The notes beneath the pieces are model-generated. The model ran no database searches. It saw nothing but the letters and a program-made list of their open reading frames with translations, and was not told the DNA's origin. Of a DNA stretch of 64,000 nucleotides, positions 47,301-60,200 are shown one piece after another. A program made the position numbers and the translations under genes. The DNA lies in NCBI GenBank assembly GCA_014825775.1, contig MVAQ01000005.1, positions 62,001 through 126,000 of the forward strand. The letters are read 5' to 3'. Within the stretch, counting starts at the first letter, position 1. Each line of letters opens with the position of its first letter. The DNA is from Krasilnikovozyma curviuscula (taxonomy: Eukaryota; Basidiomycota; Tremellomycetes; Cystofilobasidiales; Mrakiaceae).

Positions 47301-49078
47301 CTATTGGCTGTTCAATCATCTCCGGCAGCTTGTCATCAGATGGACTCGATTCTGCGTTGGCGCTAGCAAACCTGGCACCGAGAGCCCGAAGGGGGGAGAC
47401 AAAGGAGGCAGCAGCTCGCACGAATCTGGAGGATTGAACTGTGGTCCTGGTGGGTGTAAAAGACTTTGCTTTCGTCGCTTGTGGGGTGATGAATCTGCCT
47501 GTAATTGGACCACGCTCAGCCTATGAAAAAAAAAAAAAAAGTGAAACAATCGAGGTCAAAAAGGACTTTGCAGGGAACAGAGAAAAATATAAAGTACGAA
47601 CAACAGGTGTTTCGGGAGCTGAAATCGAGGTTGGTTCGACTTCAAAGACATGTTGGTGAGCTAAGATCTCGCTGTCGTCCTCAACTATCTCACTTTCTTC
47701 ATCGCTTTCATCTTCCTCCTGATCTTCCTCCGACACTACTTGTGCTTCAACTTCCACCCCATCGACGTGTGCGTTATCTATATCGCTTGTGACTGGCATG
47801 ACCAAGGCAGCCTCATTTTCCTGTTGCTGTGGTACTTCAGCGATCGATATTGGTGCTGGTGGAAGGTAAGAAACTGATGGGCGAGCACGAGCGATTCTGA
47901 CTGCAGGTCCAGTCGTACGAGTAAGGCTGAGACGCCGCGAATCGTTGTTGCGGGCTTGAGGAGTTCTGAAGGCTCCCGTGGGACGAGGCTAGGCGGTGCA
48001 ACATGATTGAGTGAGTTGAAGCTCTGATCGACAAAAAAAGGAGATCTACTCACCATTGGCGAATCTGGAAGGGGGATAAAGGCTGGATTAAGGTCTGACA
48101 CGTGAGAATTTGCTCCATCTTGAGCTTCTCTAGGCAAAATCTCGTTAAGTGGACCAGGGACCAAAGCCGAAAATGGTTTCAATGGTGTTTGGAGCTTTGA
48201 GGAGGTCTGGTGGACGGACTTCAATGGGCTTTGCATACCAACTGGATTCTCTTCCTTCACCTGAGGTGAAAGCACTACGTCCTTGGGGATGAGCGAGAGT
48301 CTGGTTGAAGGACGGGGTCTTCTTGGTGTTGAAACCTTATACCACAAATATTTACAATGCATCAAAATTATGCTGGAGAAAGAGAACGGCAAAAGTACTG
48401 ACCTCCGCTTGTCTCTGTAGTTGGACTTGAGCAGCATTGGGATAAGAGATGCTGAACCTCTTTCTTCCTATACCAAACACATCGCCAGCATTGAGGGTGA
48501 TGGTACTAGTATTACTGTGCTCGACAAGAACGTTGTTGTAGATTACACCACGGGATGAGAGGATGTTGAGTTGCGCCTAGCGGGGTGGTTTAGAGCATAG
48601 CATCGGCCTTCAGTCAATAGGACCTTTAGAAAAAGGATGGCAATGAAACGGACCTTTCTTTCCTCGTTGAATACTAATTCTGCATGGACTCGAGAAACCT
48701 CAGGGTAGTAAAGTCGTACCTAAGGGTGCAACACACAGGAAAAGGAGTGAAACAACGTTGTGACGTTAGCAGGCAGAAATCAGGTTGGCAGGCGTGAGTA
48801 ATCAATGCACTGACATCAGCTGTCTCATCTCTGTACCATCCAGGCCAGAAAAATAGTAGAAGAACATAGTGAGATTTGTGGAAGACAACGAGATTAGCTC
48901 TAGAGCTGTGAGAAAGTCAATAAACATTTCCTCACCTTCCAAACACTGTTTTTTCACCGTCGATTGGGTATCTTGAGAGCTCTGCACCGTCTTTCTTTCG
49001 GAGGATATGTAGTGTACAATAGAAGCCTTCTTGGGGCTGGTCTTCAGGCTGTACGGAGCCTTCTCTTGCGAAGTCCAT
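44351..49078 (-). CDS. FHA-domain repeat protein, Ki-67-like architecture
   Basis: Starts at ATG 49078 (MDFAREGSVQPEDQPQEG) and ends at TAG 44353-44351. The N-terminal FHA domain, a phosphothreonine reader, is split over small exons: GFYCTLHILRKKDG, ELSRYPIDGEKTVFGR, DETAD (16-nt exon 48815-48830), VRLYYPEVSRVHAELVFNEE, SSRGVIYNNVLVEHSN and NAGDVFGIGRKRFSISYP. The bulk consists of diverged repeats, each close to one exon. Units open with ITGAFRTPQ-type motifs (FRTPQAR, ITGRFITPQ, FRTPQLG, FVRTPQ, FRTPQAK) and close with (D/N)PAxIPLPxTP(M/L). Acidic stretches lie between. The C-terminus is basic and Ala/Lys/Arg-rich (RGRAKKN, GRRAAASKK, RTRATRSRK), as in chromosome-binding tails. The many TP sites suggest CDK phosphorylation. 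The Ki-67 comparison is architectural inference. Confidence 0.8.
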
Positions 49079-49300
49079 GCTGAAGAGAAGAACGCAAGTG
49101 GACAAGGGCGAGTGGTTGCTTCAGTCGCTGTCGTGCTTCTCAGGGGGAGGGAAAGACTACTGACTGTACCAACTGCCTTGGAGCTTCAGCAGAATTTGGT
49201 TTCGATCTTGAGGAGCAGGAGAGCTGGAATGACGTTTCAGAGGACAAACACCTGAAAAAAACAACAGGAAAGGTGGCTCAACAAAAATCAAGCGCCTATT

Positions 49301-49495
49301 TTATATCGATTTTACGTTCTTTTTCTTGAACACCTCATCTCTCTTTTCCAATTCTCTCTCGATGTGAATCCTCATTATCTCTTTATGTTGCTTCAGGAAG
49401 GCCGGCCCTTGTTTGAAAAAAGCTGCAGCTCCCTGCTGAATGTGCTGATGCTCACCAGCACTAAGATTCATCTTGGGTGGAAGCCGGGAGGTCAT
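49301..49495 (-). CDS. Small hypothetical ORF, 64 residues
   Basis: Intact ATG-started frame ending at TAA 49303-49301, just upstream of the FHA gene on the same strand. The protein is helical and charged: LSAGEHQHIQQGAAAFFKQG, PAFLKQHKEIMRIHIERELE and a basic tail KRDEVFKKKNVKSI. The composition looks protein-like (no low complexity, amphipathic pattern) and would suit a small mitochondrial or membrane-peripheral factor, but I recognise no family. Confidence 0.42.
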   Translation of the reverse strand: MTSRLPPKMNLSAGEHQHIQQGAAAFFKQGPAFLKQHKEIMRIHIERELEKRDEVFKKKNVKSI

Positions 49496-50357
49496 CCATC
49501 GTTTAATATACTACATTATTATACAATCTTTCTCTTGGGGTAAATGATTACACAGAGAACCGATGAAAAATATGCTGTATCGTCACTGTCACAACAAAGT
49601 CTAGTGCAGTCACTACTCCTTAAGTCTCCCAGAATCATGAGTCTCGATCGAAGACCAGAGAAACAGTTCTGCAACAAGTTTTTAATAGAACCTATCTAAC
49701 TTTCGCCGGCACTTGCACTGTCATGAAGAAGTGGCTGTCATTGTCTTTTGGCAGGAGAACTGATTTATCTCACACCTTTATCGCCATTTCTTTTCACAAT
49801 AATTAAACAGTAGAGGACAATGCAGAACAGGGTACCCTTCATGTTTCCATCAATGAGGCATTTCCATGCTCAGAATAGGTGATTCAAGTGGGACTCTATA
49901 CCAAGGCTCATTGCGCACTACTTTGGACAGACAATCTGCAAAATCTGTCGAGGCCAAGGCCACCGTTGCTTCGCTCTCAGAAAAGTTAAGAGATAGTTGC
50001 TTTCGTTCTTTGAGAGCACAGACAATTCTAGCTAGTCGCCTCTGCAACGAAAAAGTGCTGACACCCCACCGACACTTGTTGACCCGAACTTCCACAGCTG
50101 ACCGTGGGTTTCATGTCGAAAGGTACGATGAGCTAACGACACCCTCTGGTGAACACAGTAGCAACAGAAACGAGCAGATAGCATCCCTCTCAGCGTTTCC
50201 TAGTCCCCGAAGCAACGTTAAAGCGACGGTGGTAGGCTAACTGGCGGAGCTCATTCAAAGGTTCGTGTAATACAGGGAACGGAGGGTCGGAAATCCTATC
50301 CTGCCCTTGCTGACAGGTTTATCCCAACCCATTCCCGCCTTGTAATTAGTCGTTACA
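49496..50357. other. Divergent intergenic region upstream of Med13
   Basis: About 860 bp. Contains open frames on both strands near 49850-50240 (the longest is 124 codons, plus) that resemble nothing known to me and show no intron signals; treated as non-coding. Confidence 0.4.
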
Positions 50358-53300
50358 ATGAGTGCCAGGCATCCTCTTCCGGCTAGGCCTCCTGTCGTCG
50401 ACATGGCTCAGTTGGCCACCCCACCTCGACTGCAGGCGCATCAAGCTCCAGCATTCTCACCCTCTGCTTCCAGCCAGGGAATCCCACACAGCAATCCTCC
50501 CCATTCCCCCTTGTCAGCACCATCAAATGATGGACCTCTACTAGATCCACCTTTTGTCCTTTCGTCAGAGACCCAACGATTGGCGACGACTTTTTCCCTT
50601 CCACCCAACCCAGTTATCTTCTGGAAATCATACAGCGCCGCCGTCCCTTCACCCTTATCAACTTCGACTATGACAAATTCATCCACAGGTTTGACTGGAG
50701 CGGTACCAGATACAGCTTCCCTTGCACTTCAGACGGGGTTGGATAGTTTAGAGGCGCTGCGAAGGTCTATCGCCTCCAGCTGGTCGGCACCAGATAACTT
50801 CGCAACTTCATCTTCAGCTTCAACCTCACCTATATTTTCCAAGCTCTTATGTACCGTTGTACCTCCTCTCTCATCACAAAATGGCTCCTTGCGGTCAACA
50901 GGAAAAGACAGAGAACACCCTTCACCAGCGTCGTTGCCGGATGACAATGCTCCTGGTGTCAGCAGCTCAGTGGGCGAGATATGGGTTTTCGAAGTGATAT
51001 CGGAAGAAGAAATGAAGAGGGAAGCGGCAGGTGTAACATCTGGCCGCGTGAGACTATCATCCCTTTCACCCTCTGGTCTTCATGGTAAGTTCGTCGTTGC
51101 CTCGCCTCCCTTAAGGAATCTCCACCACTTGTCCAACATTTCCTATCATTCATCTTTGTTTTTCTTTCTGTGCTTTCAGAACTGTCCTCAGGCTCGTTCA
51201 CACCGCAGTCATTGTACCCTTGCATCTCAGCCGCTACAACCTTAGCTCAAACCACCTGCTCTTCAAACGGACATGACTGTTGTGCCGTGCACTCCCACCC
51301 TCTCCTACCAGTCTTCTCCAACCCCAATTCCTTCCCCTCAACTCTCACGTCGCCAATCTTGCTCCAGCCAAAAAAACAATTCCAGAGCGCTTACCAGATG
51401 TTCTTAAAGGCATTCAGAGAAAGGGTCCTGGATGTGATGGCTTCCAAAGCCTACACGGGCGGTGCCACTTCTTCAGCACTGTCAGGTCAAGAGAACTTTG
51501 TGAGATGCGACGATGGGTTGTTTATCGTGGATAAGGACCGAGCCTCGTATGGAGGCGTTGAAAGTGAATGGTCTCAAAGCTGGTTCAAAGCTACACAGTA
51601 TGTCCCGCCAAATACCGCACAATTGTTCAGAACTCACCTTTTTAAAATTTATTTCTGCTCATATTATTCAGGACTAGTTTACGTTTCGACTTCAACCTTA
51701 CTCTACTCCCACACCTCATGCTCCTTGATCCCATCTTGACGCGGCCTCACGTTTTGCCGCTCGACGAGTACTCGGCTCTCAAATCGCACTCTTCTATCAT
51801 ACTGCTACCACTAGGTACTCAGGCAACATTTGTTCGCCATTGGCTAGGTTCCCTTCCCAACCTTGAACAGTTCAAGGCGTCTCTCATCGGACGTGGAGTA
51901 GCTTTGGAGAACGTTGGACGTGGAGGATGGGCTGTGTGTAGGATGCCCTTGTCTAAGGATGACTCAAGTCGAGCTGCTCAGGGGGGCTCTCATGGTGCAG
52001 GTGATCCTTCTGGGGGACTCAAAAATCTCAAGGGGAAGGAAGAGCATTTGAAGGAGAAGTCGCTGTACTTCCTCTGGCCCTGTGATCTCATTCTTCACGA
52101 CACAAAAGCAGCACCTCAACCTCCTAACGACTCAAAGATACATAGTCGGACAACTGCCTCGCAGTCTGTCTCTTCAACTCCCCGACTTCCCTCGTTCGCC
52201 TCTTCGACGTACTGGACTTCACTAATATCCCAACAATCTCAGCCTTCTTCTTCAGCCTCGCGGTCTGCGACCTCACTTGGAGATTTAGGTGACCGACTAG
52301 CTGGTATTGCAACCACGTTCGTCGAGGACGTTATCAAGGAACGTGAACGTGAGAAGGAGAAGTTGGAGGAACTCAAGAGGAATAACCCCTACAGTTCGCC
52401 GGCACTTGGAGAAGGATCACCAGCCGATTTGTTCCATAACGGTTCTCTTGGGTTTTCAGGTCTCACTCCTAATGCAGCATCTAACGCTGTATCGGTAGAT
52501 GTTGATGGAAATAAATCCAACGACGACGACGATCTCTTTGGCTCACCGTCACCTCCACCAACCAATGCTGCCCATTCATTCGCCGATCAGCCTCCTGTGC
52601 CAGCTAGAAGAAATACCTTGTTTGACAACATGGATTGGACTAACTACGAGTCTCCATCAGCATCTGCGGATCCCAAACCAGGACCACAAGAAGAGGCTTA
52701 CATGGTTGATTTGGTCACCGACGATGACTTCGACTTCTTCAACTCAACTCCCGCCGGGGGTCCTTCGAACCATGAGGTAGCCAACGTATCTCAACTGGAC
52801 AACTTCGGTCTTTCTCTTTCTCCTCTCCCAGTAAACTTCGCAAACAATGGGCTCTCATTTGATATGGAAGCCGATATGGCAACCCCTGCCACAACCGGTC
52901 TTACTCCACTTCCTAACCACATGTTTGCTCTGTCTCCAGCGGGAGCTCATGTGAGCTCCCCTTCCTACTTCAACCACAAAACTCCGAAAACTCCATTTTC
53001 CCCACAAATCGACATTGAGATGATGGACCATGATGCACCGTCTACTGTTGGTCATGGCCTATTCAGCATCGCTACCGCTACTCTGGATAAATCGGATGGT
53101 GTAGCAATGAGCTTTCAGCCTTTCACTTTCGGTGCAAAGGATGATGCGATGGATTCGCGCTACACTCAAGGGAAATTTGCACTTCCTTCTCCAGTATCAA
53201 TGCATTCGGACGATGAAGAGCCTGAGAAAGTGAAATGGGTCATCGGGATAGACAACAAGTCCAAAAGACTTAAAATCCAACCGAAGGAACCTCTAAAGTC

Positions 53301-56108
53301 TCTTCGACCGGCAGGACCTCGTGTCAACTTCAACCGCTTCTCGAGAGATCTCACCAAAGTTACCGCCCCTACTTCTAATCATTCAACACCATCCACCTCA
53401 TCTTCAAACACGAATCCGAAGTCAACCCTGAGGATAGGTCTGTTCAGAAGCGAGACGCTCTTGTCTCGTGACTTTGACAAAAGGCTCAAGATCACTCCTT
53501 CCAAATTTGAGAACGCATCGAGTGAGAGAACGGACACACCTTTGCCGATGAGCGACAACGGAGACACTGTGGAAGCAATGTCTGAAAGTGGTCAATCTGA
53601 GAAGGATGGTCTGGAAGATAGCGACGAGGGTGACGAAGATCAAATTCTTGGGCTACTCGACGAGACATCTGTGCTGAGCTCCGAGATTTTCCTCATTCCC
53701 ATGGACCCGTTAACGCATATGCCCTTCTCCAATGTTCTGGTCGCCTGTGTTGCCAAGGTTGATATCTCAGAACATCCTCACATCGAATCAGCAGCCCTCA
53801 CCAAAGTCTTGACTCCCGCCCCAACCACTGCTCCAACTCCAACCAGCCCACCATCAGTTGTTTCCAAGAAGGAACCTACTTTGATGGAAATTGAAAGAAC
53901 TGGTAATTGGCTAGCGAGAGAGCTCATTGAGAATGCACCACTGCGAAAACATGTTAGAAAATCCGCGGATCTGTTGGTATCAGGAGAGGAAAGAAACTGT
54001 ACGTTGCTCTTTCGATCATCGCGTTAGAGTGTTGTTCTGCATGTTGATATCCCTCTAATGACATCTGCCGCAGTATTCCCGGCAGACGTAGAGCTCGCTC
54101 AGACGCTCCTAGTATCTTGCACTTTTGATGCCAATTCAAGCCCCAGCTGTCCTCTCTCTGTCTACTCAAGTCTTGCTTGTACGTGTAGTTTCCTTTGTCT
54201 CTTCGCTATCGTCATCTGAGTTTCTTGCCTTCTCGCCCCAGGTGGGTTCTTCAATTCAGTTGCAACACCAAAGCGACGGGGATCCGTTTCCGCCAAGAAG
54301 CGTCGCAACTCTAATGAGGAGCAACAACTCATTGTTTCCTTAAAGTCTCCTTTTGTGACAACTGGGCGTGATGGCGCTCTTATGAGGATTTCTCATGTTG
54401 CTCTTCGGTTTTGGCAGAAGCTTGACCTCGCACCAGCCGGAGGCAGAAAGAGCGTGAGGGCCTTCCTTTTGTATCAGACCGAAGGCTCCGCATCAGAGTC
54501 TCACATGGAAAGCTGGTTGAAGAACATCAGTTCTACTTACGAGGTGAGTTTGCGCTATGATTTGACATCGAGGCAGCATTTACTGATTTTGGCTTGCAGG
54601 CTCTTGGTTACGGCGATCACAAGTACGGTTGTTCCATAGCACCTCGAGGTCTGCTGGGAATGGACGGACAAAACACTATTCCTGGCATTTGTGAGTTAAG
54701 CACCAAACATTGATGAAAACTGTTCTAACTGAATCGTATTTTATCAACACGCAGTGGAAAAACTCGCAGTGTCACTCATGGAGGACAGGAACCGATACCC
54801 CATCGTTCTCTACTTTGTAGCTCCATTTGGCGTTAAGTTTAGCCACGTGTATCTGTTTGAGGTGTCCCACCAAGTGTCGCTCACTATGGCTAAGCTGCGG
54901 AAATTCTCGGAAGCTACTTTCTTACTATTTCAGCCGGTATCGTCACGATGTGTTGGAGATGGTACCGATGCCGTCCAACTCAACACATTCGACAGAATCG
55001 CCCTGTCAGTTTACGACAGAATCACTTACAAAATCTCGAGGATAGCACCGCGCCCTCTGTTTCCCGACGACACCACTACAGCTGCAATGCAATTCCCAGC
55101 ATTCCGACTGGCGAGGGATTCCTCCCTGAAAATGGGCTTTACCCCTTCTTGGCCACCATTGGCTCGGGATTTGGTGGACAGCATTATCACTATCCACATG
55201 GCATATGGCTTCTCGCCTGACTTGGGTTCAGCGGCAGCATTCATCATTGATGAACGAGGAGAAGCTTTTGAACACCGCAGTTGGAAGATTCCCAGCGTCA
55301 AGCTCGATGGCGGTCAAACGATCTTCGACTTGGCTGTCTCAAACTTCTGGATGGTTCTTCAGACATTCGTTAAGAAGACCAATTCTCGACATAGAATCTG
55401 TATCTGCAAGTGGGGCTTGATGACCACAGCCGAAATCAGTGGTATGTTCACGTCACGCTCAGCTGTTTCCCTTTCCTGGCTTAGCTCACGTGGGTGTGTC
55501 TTTCCATAGCTTGGGATACCATTTTAAAAAAGCAAGCCACCATGGCGCCTGGAAATCCATGTCAGGTCGTGGTTTCTTGTGCTGCACACTCGACCCCACT
55601 TCTCCTCAATCAACCACTTTCTCACTCTCACCAAAATATTGGTGAATCTTTCATTCCCTCTTCACAAACATTTATGGATTCGTCAGTTTCCACTCTCGCA
55701 ATATTCCCCTCATATCGAATACCCTTCTCAGCACCACAATACACCAGTTTGGACCCACCTTCCAGTAACGAACCTCCCATCTCCTTCAACCCTCCAACCA
55801 CACTATTGCCGTTGTCGACCTTCCAGCTGTTGAGGGCACCTACCGATGCCACACTTCTCACACCTGTCTCTCCTCGAGCCGTCACCTCTCTTAACGTTCA
55901 CTCTTTGCTGCTAGCATTCCCACCAAAGACAGTACCCGTTTGGGAGACTTTTCAGCAGGATCTCGCTCAGAACTTTCATGCGTTAACGATTCTGGGAAGG
56001 GAGAGGTGGGATTTCAATGATGGCGATCCGTTACCAGCTCACCTGGCGGGAGTCAGAGAGATGGTCGACTTTAGTATGCACTTCAAGAGTGGGAAAATGA
56101 TGATCTGA
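50358..56108 (+). CDS. MED13: Mediator complex subunit Med13 (Srb9-like)
   Basis: Large subunit of the CDK8 kinase module that blocks Mediator binding to RNA polymerase II. ATG 50358; N-terminal part with FEVISEEEMKREAAG and later QMFLKAFRERVLDVMASKAY. A long disordered Ser/Pro/Asp-rich middle follows (about 51960-53900). The conserved C-terminal domain is recognisable: ALMRISHVALRFWQKLDLAP, GLLGMDGQNTIPGI, YPIVLYFVAPFG, SSRCVGDGTDAVQLNTFDRI, ALSVYDRITYKISRIA, PAFRLARDSS, VDSIITIHMAYGFSPD, FIIDERGEAFEHRSWKI and ICICKWGLMTTAEI. It ends MHFKSGKMMI with TGA 56106-56108. Roughly eight introns; the large central exon runs over about 2.3 kb. N-terminal similarity is weak, C-terminal similarity is good. 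Confidence 0.86.
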
Positions 56109-57271
56109 GTCGGGGACGCTGCGAATGAACTGCATTAGACCAATCGTCCGATTGTAATCAGATAGGTAACTTGTAAGATCCTCATAACTTGATAGCTATA
56201 TCTAGCGAATCAGCAGGCGCAATACACACGATTACACGTTAGCAAGTTCTACACTCGGAGTCTAAACGATAGAATGGCGATAGGAATATTGCCAAACTAA
56301 ACTTTGCATTCATCCCTCGGTCGCTTACTTTTAAACTCGAGACCGGAATCATCTTCAGCTTAGATAAGGTCACACCTCAGAAAATGTCTCCTGAAAGCTA
56401 CTATATGTTTTTGTAATATACTATGTTAAGTTTCGTAGCCAATCGTTGTTGTAAACAGAGATGCTCAAAAGCGATGCAAGGGAGCAATTGAAACTTGTGA
56501 TGATTTAGACCCAGCCGACACAAGACTGACAACACATCGCACATAATACAATGGTCCCACAGATGCTTCTTCGACTGAAAGAAAAAAGGAAGTACATTCT
56601 TGTCTTGGATGCTATACCTCACTGCTGGGGATGCTTAGTTCTGTGGGCGCGAAAGCCTTTTGGTATAGTTCCAATGCAAAGCCTGTCACACGTAAGAACT
56701 GGGTCAGGCCCTAGGAAATCCTTACAACATCACTGTGATTCAAGCACTTCGGGTGGATTTTTTCAGAGATAGACTGCTTCAGCAGTCGGAGGTACGGTGA
56801 GTTGACCTTGAATCCAGTTGGAAGTACTCACTTGCTCTGTGGGGTGCGCTTGTTTGCATCGAAGGGTTTTTCAACATCGTCGCATTTAGCTCTTATCTGC
56901 TGATACTGTTGCTACTAATCACAGTATCAGCAGGATTCATCGCTCGAAACAATGGTAAGCTGCACCATCGGAAGAGATATCCAGGTATTTAGGGGCTATT
57001 GACAGGTTCCGGTACCCTTTTCTGTTCTCTTTGCGCTCACTCCATTTCGGGAACCATCTTCGAAGAAACAAACCCGTCTTTTTGAGATAATTTCCTGGCT
57101 GTGTAGTTGGCCTTACCAAAAAAAAACGAAAATCAACGTGAAATTGAATTTGCCAACGTGCGTGAGTCGTTGGCAACCATCGTTCACTCGGCTCAACGAC
57201 TTTTACTTTTTGCTCGTTTGGTGGGCTCGAAGGATCAAGTGGTCTTTTTCTCGTAGAGACAGTGACTCAAC
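56109..57271. other. Intergenic region with a strong hairpin
   Basis: About 1.16 kb between Med13 and Pho81, no convincing gene. It contains the 13-bp perfect inverted repeat at 56897-56933. Confidence 0.5.
56897..56933. repeat. 13-bp perfect inverted repeat (hairpin)
   Basis: CTGCTGATACTGT at 56897-56909 is the exact reverse complement of ACAGTATCAGCAG at 56921-56933, with an 11-nt loop (TGCTACTAATC). It lies about 340 bp upstream of the Pho81 ATG. No poly-T tract follows, so a terminator role is not indicated. Confidence 0.7.
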
Positions 57272-60200
57272 ATGAAGGTAAGATTTTGTATTCTGTGCTG
57301 AAGGCCCTGAGCGGTTTCAACTGACAGAGTTCCTCTGGCATCCATCCTCCCGGGTTACATCCACGACTTCACCTCTCCTTGTTCTCAATCTGCTTCCATA
57401 TGTTCACAAACACCATCTCTATTGGAATTTCCTTTGTAGTTCGGAAAGCTCATTCAGTCCTCTCAGATACCTGGGTGGGGTCCCTACTACCTCGACTACA
57501 AGTTCTTAAAGAAGATCATCAACTCGCTCGCAGATAATCGACCTGCCAGTGAGGCTGCCAAGCTTGCTGAAGGCATCAGACCCTCGACATTAGTACCAGG
57601 AGGAGGACAAGGGGCGTTGGATGCGGAAGAACACCCTGATGGGGAGGTGGAAGTTTTCCCTATGGATGTGGAACAGCAGCAGCACCTGGTCGAAGAGGTG
57701 AACGATGCCGATCAGATGACATACGAAGATGCTCCACCACTACCACCAACTTCGATTCCACCGACACCCGGGTTCTCGGCTCACAACGGCGGCTCATCCT
57801 CCAAGAGTCGCAACGGCGGCGACTACTTTGACTCAGACCGCATATCTATTCGCAATGGCAGCTTGAAAGGGAAAGGAAAGGAAAGAGAAGAAACTTTGAG
57901 GGCTCATAGGACTGTTTTCTTTTTCAAATTAGAGAGAGAAATGGAGAAGGTACGTTGGATGTTTCACTCGTGATTCAATGAAACGATGCTGCGGACTGGT
58001 TCATTGACAATAACTCTTCTGGTCTCATTACACTTACTCGGCCATTATCTGCATCCAGATTAATGCCTTCTATCTGCTCCGAGAGCGATCTTTACACATA
58101 AGGCTTCTGGCGCTCTTAAACAACCGGAAACGTCTCATCAGTACATTTGGTTCAGCTCACCAGAGGGGTAGCAGATCTTCTTCAAGCGTTGTATCGGATG
58201 GGATGAATGGTGGCGATTCAGGTAACGGTTTGGGAGTTGGGGCGGAATGGAAAGCGCTCGAAGAAGGTTGGAGAGTGTTTGAAAGGGATCTGGGAAAACT
58301 ACAGGTTTGCGCTCCTTCCCTTCCTCATTCCTGCAAAAGACTCTGTTACTCACGTCACTTTCTTTTTTCATTCTCTTTTTCACACGCTGGAATTCACATA
58401 TGCGGACGCGACTTTCCCGACCCCGTTCTGCCTCTCCTTACCTCAAATTTAGCAATTCATCGAGATCAACGCAACTGGTTTCCGAAAGATTCTGAAGAAA
58501 TGGGACAAGAGGTCGAAGTCTAACACCAAAGAGATGTATCTACAGAGACAAGTTGAAGTTCAACCGGTGTTCAATCGAGAGGTCAGTATTCTCTTTCCAA
58601 AAGAATCTTCCTTCTGCGCATACCCTCAAGCTCTCTTACCACTGTACTAATCATGACAATATTATCTTACTCTCACCCCAATAGTTCATTGCAAAAATGT
58701 CTGACATCGTCGCCTCAAATCTACTGGATCTTGAGTCGTCAACCTTACCTCTATCATCTGATGAACTTCCTCTCTCGCTGTCTTTCAGCTCTACTGGTGC
58801 AACAAATCCTACTCTCCTGTCAGCGCCTACTCCAACCCAATTCGATCTGTCAACACCATCCCTCACAGACCTTTCGGAAACAATCGCCTACCTTGAGACC
58901 TCTCTGTTGCAAGCCATTGCAACTGAAGAATCGGCAGCAATTCTGGAATCATTCGAAACTGCTAGGCAAGATATTGGACTGTTGAAGGAGACTCATAGTA
59001 TGCATGTTTTGAGGATATTGTGGAAGGCGATCAGTGAAGTCGAAGATGGAGATCTGGTTGAGAAAATCATCTCTCAAGCCCATGGATTATTTGACTTCAA
59101 TTTCATCGACGACATCAACAACCGAACCCCTCTCCATTTCTCAACCCTTTCCAAGCCACTCCACCCATCTTCCTCAACTTCTGCTGTCTCTTCCACCCAA
59201 TTGCCAGAAGACCATCTTGCCCATGCAACGCTGGCAAAACTCTGTGTCGAAATCGGACGTATTGATCCAGACGCCCAAGACGCCTACGGTAGAACCGCTC
59301 TTCACTACTCATGTCTCACCGGTAAAGCTGCTGTAACCCAGTACTTGCTCTCAATCGGTGCTTTAGTGAACAAAGTCGACATGGATGGATTCACCCCACT
59401 GCTTCACGCCGTTGTCAATGGTCACCTCGACTGTGTTCAACACGTGCTGGATAAAAATCCAGCCGCGGTAGAAGGCCTTACAGAAGTCAACTCTGAAGAC
59501 CTCTTGCCACTATCTCTCGCCTCCCAACATGGTCACCTTGAAGTGACCCGCTTGTTGCTTCAGAGAGGAGCGAAAATGCTCCCGAATTCTGAGGGGCTTT
59601 ACCCACTGCATCTTGCTGCCAGAGAAGGTCATTCAGAAGTCTGTCAGCTGCTGGTTTCTGAAACTGGTGGTGAATTGCAGGGTGGTCTGAACAAGAAAGA
59701 CAAGTACAATCAGTGGACACCCTTATTCCACGCTAGTACAACAGGTGATGGGGCTGGGTTAAGAGAGTGTGTCAAAGTTTTACTGGAGGCAGGTGCTGAA
59801 GTGAACGAGACAGATGAATATGGAAAGACGCCTCTCTTCTACGCTGCATATTACGGTGTAAGTCCTTCATCCTCACCCTTCTACAACATGCTGTCTTCCT
59901 GACATTAGATGTCTTCTACTCTAGCATGTTGGGTCAGTTGGACTATTGCTCAAAGCAGGTGCAGCTGTTCCACAGGCTCGCTCCACTTTCTCCTCTGTGT
60001 CCAATGGCACCTCTACCAAGAAGTCTAAGAAGGACAAGAAGAAAAGCACATTTGAAGCAATGGACCTGAACGTGATGGTGAACAGCTTGAGTCCTGGTAG
60101 TGATTTTGAGGAGTTGGATCTGGATGATCCAGAACTTGACGTTGGAGTGGATGGAGACATCATTCCCAGCTTGCTGTTACCAGTGAGTTCACTGGTCCTA

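Noticed and set aside
47526..47540. A15 run in the FHA gene as a possible repeat element
   Set aside because: Lies inside an intron; read on the minus strand it is simply a T-rich intronic tract.
49866..50240. 124-codon ATG-started plus-strand frame upstream of Med13
   Set aside because: Unfamiliar translation, competing frame on the opposite strand, no splice signals; promoter region is a simpler explanation.
56551..56772. 73-codon plus-strand frame after Med13
   Set aside because: Short, no family resemblance and no supporting context.
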